Part shown: positions 7,601-12,725 of the stretch, piece after piece
Layout: every line of letters starts with the position of its first letter
Numbering within the stretch: position 1 is the first letter of the stretch
Source of the DNA: Cochliopodium minus
Taxonomy: Eukaryota; Discosea; Himatismenida; Cochliopodiidae
Length of the DNA: 12,725 nucleotides
Assembly: GCA_024220525.1 (NCBI GenBank)
Contig: JAMYWO010000088.1
Coordinates: 1-12,725, forward strand
Direction: 5' to 3'
Notes under the pieces: generated by a model
The model's database searches: none
What the model saw: the letters and a program-made list of their open reading frames with translations, nothing else
What the model was told of the DNA's origin: nothing
Translations under genes and position numbers: made by a program

Positions 7601-10600
7601 ATTAGTTGCAAGTTACTTCACTTACAGTCCTTCTTCTCAAACAACAATGAAGAATGTGTATACTTCTGTCAATTTTTCAGTTGATGCTTCGAACATTGGA
7701 TATTCAATCGGTTCAATACTCAATCTTGTTTCTCAAACAAATGTAAACTGCTCTTTTTCCAATGTTTATTTTGAAAACACTGCGAATACTTCAATACCTG
7801 CGATTGGGAAAGGAAGTTGTGCAGATTCTTCGATTTCAATAGGATTGAATTGTAGTGATTTGTATTCAAACGTGATTTCAAACTTTGATCAAAATACAAT
7901 CTGGAATGGGAATAATTTGAAAATTGGTAAATTATATTTTTAGATATAACTTTTTTTCCTTTTAAAATTCTTTTATTGTTGTAATTAGAACCAGCAACAA
8001 CAATTAATGATCAATATTGTAACATTACATTTACTATTTTATCTCCATCCACAATGATACCTTCGACAAGTGAACCATCGACAAGTGAACCAACAACTTT
8101 AATTCCATCCACTTTCCCACCATCTACAATGATTCCTTCGACGAGTGAACCAACAACAAGTGAACCAACAACTTTAATTCCATCCACGATGATTCCTTCA
8201 GGTGCTATTTATGATTGTTCTCAACTTCAAGAAATGCAAACAGGTGATAACAGTGTTGTTTATTCCCTCAAACAAAATATTGATTGTTCTTTGGTAAATC
8301 CTTTTCAACCAGTTGGAGGTTATTCAAACCAATTTAAAGGTAAAAAAAATTATTTTCATTCAAAAAAAAAAAAAATCATCTAATTTTGATTTTCAATTTT
8401 AATTCCTTTTTATAAATTTTATAAACAGATTTTAATTTAAAAATCCAAAATAATCATTTTTTGTAAAAAAAAAGGGACTTTTGATGGAAATGGATTCGGT
8501 ATTTCCAATTTGAATATCTCAAATTCTGCTGATTATCTTGCTTTATTTGGTTATGGATTTGGTGCAACAGTAAAAAATCTCACCATTTTGGATTCAAATG
8601 TTCAAGCAAATGGTGTTGGAAGCTATATAGGGATTTTATTTGGTTATTGCTTTAGTTGTACGATTGATAATATAAGTATAAACACCACAAATCCTTCAAT
8701 AAGCAATACAATAAGAGGAACAGATTATGTGGGATCAATAGCAGGATATATCAACTATGGAACGATCTCAAACATCAGAATCCAAAATACAGTTGTGGAT
8801 GGATCATCCTATGTTGGCGGAATTACAGGGTAAATTTCTGATTATTTATAAACATTATTAAACACATTAAATTTATTAGATTGGGTATTTCTTTCACGAT
8901 TGTGAATGTCCATCATCTTGGATTTCCTTCTGATCCAGCCAATATGATTATAATTGGGCAAAATAATCTTGGTGAATAAAAAAAATTTAATTTTTCTGTG
9001 AATTATCAATTTAAATTAATCTTTTTGATATAAAGGAGGATTAATTGGTTGGCATTTGGGTTCAATTTCAAAAAGTGGGGTGAGCAATGGGATGATTCAC
9101 GCAGGGCCAGGTGAAAACATGTATGAAGTTGGAGGATTGGTAGGATATTCTTCTAATTCTGGTATTAAACAATGTTACGTGAAAAAATCAGTTACAATCA
9201 AAATCATAGGAACTGCAAGTAGTATTGGTGGATTAATCGGTACATATTACGTAAGGAAAGAGAATTCAATCACTGATTCATATTCAAGAGCGAAAATATT
9301 TTCGGGTTCTTCTCTAAATCATGTGGGAGGACTTTTTGGATATCTTTACACTTATAGTCCTTCTGCTCGATTAACAATGAAGAATTTGTATACTTCTGTC
9401 GATTTTTTAGTTGATGCATTGAATATTGGGTATTCTATTGGCTCCACCGTTAGTCTTTACTCCCAAATAAACATGAACTGTTCTTTTTCCAATGTTTATT
9501 TTGAAAACACTGCGAATACTTCAATACCTGCGATTGGGAAAGGAAGTTGTGCAGATTCTTCGATTTCAATAGGATTGAGTTGTAGTGATTTGTATTCAAA
9601 CGTGATCGCAAATTTTGATCAAAATACAATCTGGAATGGGAATAATTTGAAAATTGGTAAAAAAAAATTAATATAAAAAATATAACAAGAAAATAATGTA
9701 AAAAATATTTTATAAAAAAATATTCAATAAAAAATAAAAAATTTTTTTCTTGATTAATTTCACTCAAACCAGAACTACCAACTACTTTTGGAGATGAGAC
9801 TTGTTTAGTTACACCATTTATTGTACCCACAAATAATCCATCCACAACAAAATTTTCACCAACTACTTTGAAACCTTTGATAAATTGTTTGTACTCAGTT
9901 CCAAATTGTCAATATTGTGGAATGAATGGACTAATTATTGATGCTTCTCAATTCAACATTTCTTGTATTTTTTCAGGTTCAAATTGGATCTATTCTTTCA
10001 AAAACAAGTTCTCAAATATTACCATCATCACGGAGGAAGTGGTATTCAACAAAACAAATGTCTTGATTGAAGGTGATTTCAACCAAACAAAAGATTCCAC
10101 ATTTGTTATTTTCATTCCCAATGATAACAACATTAACAGTGTACTTAATGTTTTGGGATGTGTTACATTGGATGGAAATGTGGATTTAGTGTTGGATGAA
10201 AGACCTAAACACGAAAATATTTTAATTTCATTAATTTCCTATAATTGTTCTCAACATTTGAGTGTTGAAGATTCTCAATTTACTTTGAAACCAACCTACA
10301 ATGATAACAAATGTGATCGTATTTCTTCTAGAGTCAACAATCAACAAAATTCACTTTCAATTTCCCTTTCGACAACAATAAACTCTAATTGCAAAGGTAA
10401 TTCTCGATTTCTTTTAAATGCGAATTAATAATCAATTATAATCATAGGTTTTCCTAAAATGGCAATCATTGGAATTGTTTTGGGATCAGTTGGAGCTTCT
10501 TTTGTAGTAGTCATTATCATTGCTATCATTCTTTGGTACAAAAACTACAAATTCAACAAGATGATATCTCTTTTGGGAATTGAAACGAGACAAAGTAAAA

Positions 10601-10680
10601 CTGAAAATCAACATTCAAACAAAGCATTCAAAGATAATATAAATTGGAAAGAATTCAATGATAATTCAGTTAAGATTTAA
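4664..10680 (+). CDS. Giant GLUG-repeat type I membrane protein, 14 exons, 1661 aa
   Basis: Exons: 4664-4880, 5020-5380, 5428-5516, 5578-6201, 6264-6614, 6750-7104, 7152-7240, 7303-7926, 7989-8339, 8475-8829, 8880-8971, 9036-9656, 9773-10396 and 10448-10680. Every junction keeps frame; phases are 1,2,1,1 in each repeat unit. Residues 1-24 form a signal peptide. Three homologous units (about 30-430, 504-903, 977-1376) each begin DCSQLQ..MQT, then NIDCS..NPFQP.G, GTFDGNGF.ISNLNI and several GLUG motifs (GSIAGY, GGLVGM, GLVGY..QCYV, GG.IG.Y..DVYSRAKI, GGLVASY..KNVYTS), the pattern of right-handed beta-helix surface proteins. Units 1-2 and 2-3 are joined by Thr/Ser/Pro linkers (STSEPTTLIPST). Residues 1377-1584 are a Cys-containing membrane-proximal region; about 1589-1615 is a transmembrane helix (GIVLGSVGASFVVVIII) and about 46 residues are cytoplasmic. 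Many N-x-S/T sites fit an extracellular location. GLUG motifs occur in bacterial IgA-protease-like and adhesin proteins; an adhesin or receptor role here is inference. Confidence 0.88.
4741..6201 (+). repeat. GLUG repeat unit 1
   Basis: First tandem unit, running from the mature part of exon 1 through exon 4. It has the same four-exon structure and intron positions as unit 2. It differs most from unit 2 at its start (exon 1 and the first half of intron 1), while exon 4 and its flanking introns are almost identical to exon 8. It carries IGNGSC near its end where units 2 and 3 have IGKGSC. Confidence 0.88.
4947..5019 (+). repeat. Conserved 3' half of GLUG introns 1, 5 and 9, with hairpin
   Basis: The 3' half of intron 1 is almost identical to the 3' halves of introns 5 (about 6678-6749) and 9 (about 8403-8474), although the 5' half of intron 1 is unrelated to theirs. 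It contains an inverted repeat GGATTTT-6 nt-AAAATCC at 4971-4990; the copies in introns 5 and 9 keep a slightly weaker version. The acceptor is an unusual A-run, (A)n-AG followed by GG, with no pyrimidine tract right next to it. A splicing role is inference. Confidence 0.6.
6264..7988 (+). repeat. GLUG repeat unit 2 with linker (1725-bp period)
   Basis: Exons 5-8 plus introns 5-8. Exon 5 opens with the Thr/Ser/Pro linker and continues into the DCSQLQ start of the unit. The segment 6264-6749 appears identical, intron included, to 7989-8474, exactly 1725 bp downstream. The exon total of one period is 1419 nt (473 codons), so adding or losing a period keeps frame. Confidence 0.92.
7989..9656 (+). 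repeat. GLUG repeat unit 3 with linker, mosaic
   Basis: Exons 9-12. Exons 9 and 10 are near-identical to exons 5 and 6. From about 8843, inside intron 10, the sequence departs sharply: exon 11 and most of exon 12 differ in many positions (exon 11 is one codon longer). From about 9482 to 9658 it returns to near-identity with 7752-7928. This copy therefore looks partly homogenised, with an older divergent core. Confidence 0.88.
9657..9772 (+). other. Intron 12 of the GLUG gene
   Basis: 116-nt AT-rich intron at the boundary between the repeat array and the unique membrane-proximal region. It starts GTAAAAAA and ends ACCAG. The acceptor is chosen because it restores phase 1 (G|AA CTA CCA), parallel to G|AA CCA at exons 5 and 9, and opens directly into a Thr/Pro-rich linker. 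Its sequence is unlike introns 4 and 8. Confidence 0.75.
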
Positions 10681-10754
10681 AACAATTAATCAAAACAATC
10701 AATTAAAAAATAAGAAAGAAAATTTTCATTTAAAAAAAACAAAAAATAAAAGAA

Positions 10755-10990
10755 ATTCTCACAAAGAAATCTCACTTTTAGAATTTTTTTTTTAAAAAGA
10801 AAGTTTTGTCTCCCAAAAACCAATATAATGGTTTTAACTCTAAATATTTTCATATCTGACTACCACTCTTCTTTAACTGAATTGATCATCTTAAATTAAT
10901 ACAAATAAAAATACTTTTTTTTGATTTTTTAAATTTTATTTTTTATTTTTAATATATTCACCAAGCAATTTCTTTTCCTTCTCTGTTAAT
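10755..10990. repeat. Direct repeat B: right flank of the GLUG gene
   Basis: Imperfect second copy of the 4262-4530 junction, with the same order and orientation: 509-aa gene 3' end, AT-rich spacer, SDR 3' end. Here the SDR part is functional (the last exon of SDR2) and the 509-aa part is degraded. It begins about 75 nt after the GLUG gene stop, so the two repeats closely bracket that gene. Confidence 0.85.
10758..10895 (+). pseudogene. Decayed 3' end of the 509-aa gene
   Basis: Homologous to the end of the 509-aa gene (from about 4265). Read in the matching frame it gives KKVLSPKNQYNG, against KRKVLSPKKPKTE in the intact gene. Small deletions and a stop in the FHI-stop region then break the frame before the C terminus. 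No upstream part of that gene is present, as the GLUG gene occupies the position. It is a non-coding relic, now 3' flank of both the GLUG gene and SDR2. Confidence 0.8.
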
Positions 10991-11809
10991 AAAGTGACCG
11001 TTTTTATCTTCGTTAATATTATAAACTTGATGCAAAATTTTTTTTACTCCTTCTTGAACTGAAATTGGAGGTTTGTTTCCAGATGAATTCTAAATATAAA
11101 ATAAATTTCAGAGAAATGTTTTTTCAATTTTTTTTCTTACACCCATATCAGTATCCAACCATCCAGGACACATCACAACAAAAGTTGCTTTATTTCCAAA
11201 TTCAAGAGAATAATTTTTTGTTAACATGTTCAATGCAGCTTTGGATACTTTGTATGGAACAGTAATTGAATCATTGTTGCTGGATGTTAAACTTCCAGCA
11301 CGAGAAGATATGTTGATAATGAGTGTTTTGGATTCTTTATTGAAGAGAGGAAAGAAAGTATTTGTTACATTAATCACCCCTATCACATTTGTGTTGAATA
11401 CATCCAAATATTCTTGTGGATTGATATCAACAAGAGAATCTTTGAGCTGTTTACCAATCACTCCCGCATTATTGATCAATAAATCAAGTGAACTGATTGT
11501 ATTTTTTACAGTTTCGAATCCTTTTTTCACTGTTTCAAGATTTGAGACATCCAGATAGATTATCTCCAATCTATCATTGCAAAATAAATAAAATTTATTC
11601 TTTATTTGATTGTGAAAAAATATTTCAAAATTTTTTATTTACTGATTTGGATATTTGAGTTTGAGTTGTTCAAGTTTCTCTGATTTGGATCTTGTTGTTG
11701 CAAATATTTTTTCAACTTTTCTATTTTCCAAGAATTGAGTAACTAATTCTAATCCTATCCCTCTTGATGCTCCTGTTACAAGAACTGTTTTGAATACATT
11801 TTCACTCAT
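10958..11809 (-). CDS. SDR2: C-factor-type short-chain dehydrogenase/reductase
   Basis: Predicted 242-aa NAD(P)-dependent oxidoreductase, complete. Exons right to left: 11643-11809, 11141-11570 and 10958-11089; introns are 11571-11642 (72 nt, phase 2) and 11090-11140 (51 nt, phase 0). Motifs: TGASRGIG (residues 12-19), IFATTRS, NNAG (89-92), Asn115, Ser144/145, YKVSK with Tyr162/Lys166, CPGWLDTDMG, and the C-terminal GKEIAW. The catalytic residues are all present and the length fits the C-factor/sniffer branch. It shares intron positions with SDR1 at the LEII and DMG junctions but lacks the SDR1 intron after GIGLE. Substrate unknown. It lies tail-to-tail with the GLUG gene, and 140 nt separates its start from the SDR3 stop; same-strand tandem array with SDR3. 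Confidence 0.92.
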
Positions 11810-11949
11810 TTTTTTTTAATATTTTTTTTTCTGAATTTAATTTGTTCTGATTGGGAATGAATTATAAATATTTTTGAAAGCAAATCAATTTTTAATTTAT
11901 ATGTTATCGAAACAATTGGAAATGTTTTCAATCAAAAAAATGGTTTTGA

Positions 11950-12725
11950 TCACCAAGAAATTTCTTTTCCTTGATTGTTTATGAAAAGCCCATTCTTGTC
12001 TTCTTTAATAGTATAAACAGTTTGCAAGATGTTTTTCACTCCATCTTGGACTGAAACAGGAGGTTTATTTCCACCTGAATTCTTTTTATAATTTTGAAAT
12101 AAAAAATAAATTTCAGAGAAAATAAAAAGATGAATTCAATTTTTTTTCTTACACCCATATCAGTATCCAACCATCCAGGACACATCACAACAAAAGTTGC
12201 TTTATTTCCAAATTCAAGAGAATAATTTTTATTGAGCATGTTCAATGCAGTTTTCGATACTTTGTATGGTACACAGATTGTATCTTTTGTTAATGATATG
12301 CTCGATAAAGTAGTAGACACATTAATAACGAGTGTTTTGGATTCTTTATTGAAGAGAGGAAAGAAAGTATTTGTTACATTCAAAACCCCAATCACATTTG
12401 TGTTGAATACATCCAAAAATTCAGAATTTTTTAGATCCACAAGAGAATCTTTAAAATTTGTTCCTGCAATACCTGCATTATTGATCAATAAATCAAGTGA
12501 GCTGATTGTATTTTTCACAATTTCGAATCCTTTTTTCACTGTTTCAAGATTTGAGACATCCAGATAGATTATCTCCAATCTATCATTGCAAAATAAATAA
12601 AATTTATTCTTTATTTGATTGTGAAAAAATATTTCAAAATTTTTTATTTACTGATTTGGATATTTGAGTTTGAGTTGTTCAAGTTTCTCTGATTTGGATC
12701 TTGTTGTTGCAAATATTTTTTCAAC
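11950..12725 (-). CDS. SDR3: C-factor-type short-chain dehydrogenase, N terminus off the window
   Basis: Exons right to left: 12652 to beyond 12725 (cut by the window edge), 12153-12579 and 11950-12081; introns are 12580-12651 and 12082-12152. About 210 residues are present. By alignment to SDR2 only the first 31 codons, including the TGxxxGIG cofactor motif, are missing. NNAG, the active-site Asn, Ser and YKVSK are intact, and it ends GKEISW-stop. Exon 1 (visible part), intron 1 and the start of exon 2 are identical to SDR2, while segments around the substrate pocket differ. The acceptor of its last intron (AAAAAG) is poorer than the TTTAG of SDR2, but phase and homology support it. Confidence 0.9.
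12521..12725 (-). repeat. 205-nt tract identical between SDR3 and SDR2 (11512-11716)
   Basis: By eye, 12521-12725 matches 11512-11716 without a difference, at an offset of 1009 bp and reaching the window edge. It spans the end of exon 1, all of intron 1 and the start of exon 2. Just inside exon 2 the two genes begin to differ. Identity of an intron alongside diverged coding sequence suggests gene conversion or a very recent partial duplication. Confidence 0.9.

Noticed and set aside
9450-9845. Minus-strand open frame of 131 codons
   Set aside because: Shadow of GLUG exons 12-13 and intron 12; no recognisable protein features.
9868-10428. Separate genes starting at TTG 9868 and ATG 10459
   Set aside because: Both frames join upstream exons in phase; TTG is not a credible eukaryotic start and the second piece is just a transmembrane exon.
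11226-12567. Plus-strand open frames at 11226-11558 and 12232-12567
   Set aside because: Antisense to SDR2 and SDR3 exons and alike only because those genes are paralogues.
1-12725. Bacterial origin, CRISPR array, tRNA or rRNA genes
   Set aside because: Genes are intron-split, and I saw no spaced short repeats, cloverleaf or rRNA-like segments by eye.

Overview
The window reads as AT-rich nuclear DNA of a protist with short spliceosomal introns. Introns start with GTAAA, GTAAG, GTAGA, GTATG or GTGAA, end in AG and are mostly 47-153 nt. TAA and TGA both act as stops, so the code looks standard. A mitochondrial branched-chain keto-acid dehydrogenase E2 gene points to an aerobic or facultative eukaryote. 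I cannot name the lineage; an amoeboid protist such as a heterolobosean or amoebozoan is a guess from style only. All gene models come from splicing by eye, with reading phase checked across every junction.

Layout, left to right. (1) 82-1457, minus: 5' part of the branched-chain E2 gene (presequence, lipoyl domain, E3/E1-binding domain). The catalytic domain should lie off the left edge, and a (AATAAA)12 repeat sits in the presumed next intron. (2) 1650-2681, minus: SDR1, a complete four-exon short-chain dehydrogenase of the C-factor type. (3) 2890-4419, plus, divergent from SDR1: an uncharacterised 509-aa, largely disordered protein with six full CDK-type S/T-P-x-K sites. (4) 4664-10680, plus: a 14-exon gene for a predicted 1661-aa type I membrane protein. 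It has a signal peptide, three GLUG-type beta-helix repeat units joined by Thr/Ser/Pro-rich linkers, a membrane-proximal domain, one transmembrane helix and a short tail. (5) 10958-11809, minus: SDR2, complete. (6) 11950 to the right edge, minus: SDR3, partial.

Two structural observations stand out. First, the GLUG gene is built from a roughly 1.73-kb genomic unit (four exons plus introns) repeated in tandem. Introns are near-identical between copies and the third copy is mosaic, indicating recent duplication and homogenisation. Second, the GLUG gene lies between two imperfect direct copies (about 4262-4530 and 10755-10990) of a junction where the 3' end of the 509-aa gene meets the 3' end of an SDR gene. 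The left copy keeps the 509-aa gene intact and carries only a broken SDR tail. The right copy keeps the SDR intact and carries only a broken 509-aa tail. The GLUG gene therefore seems to have been placed between two previously convergent neighbours by insertion or duplication.

The E2 enzyme is housekeeping branched-chain amino-acid catabolism. The SDRs are a small expanding cluster of NAD(P)-dependent oxidoreductases with a shared 205-nt identical tract. The GLUG protein is probably a surface adhesin or receptor. I see no operon-like logic linking these genes.
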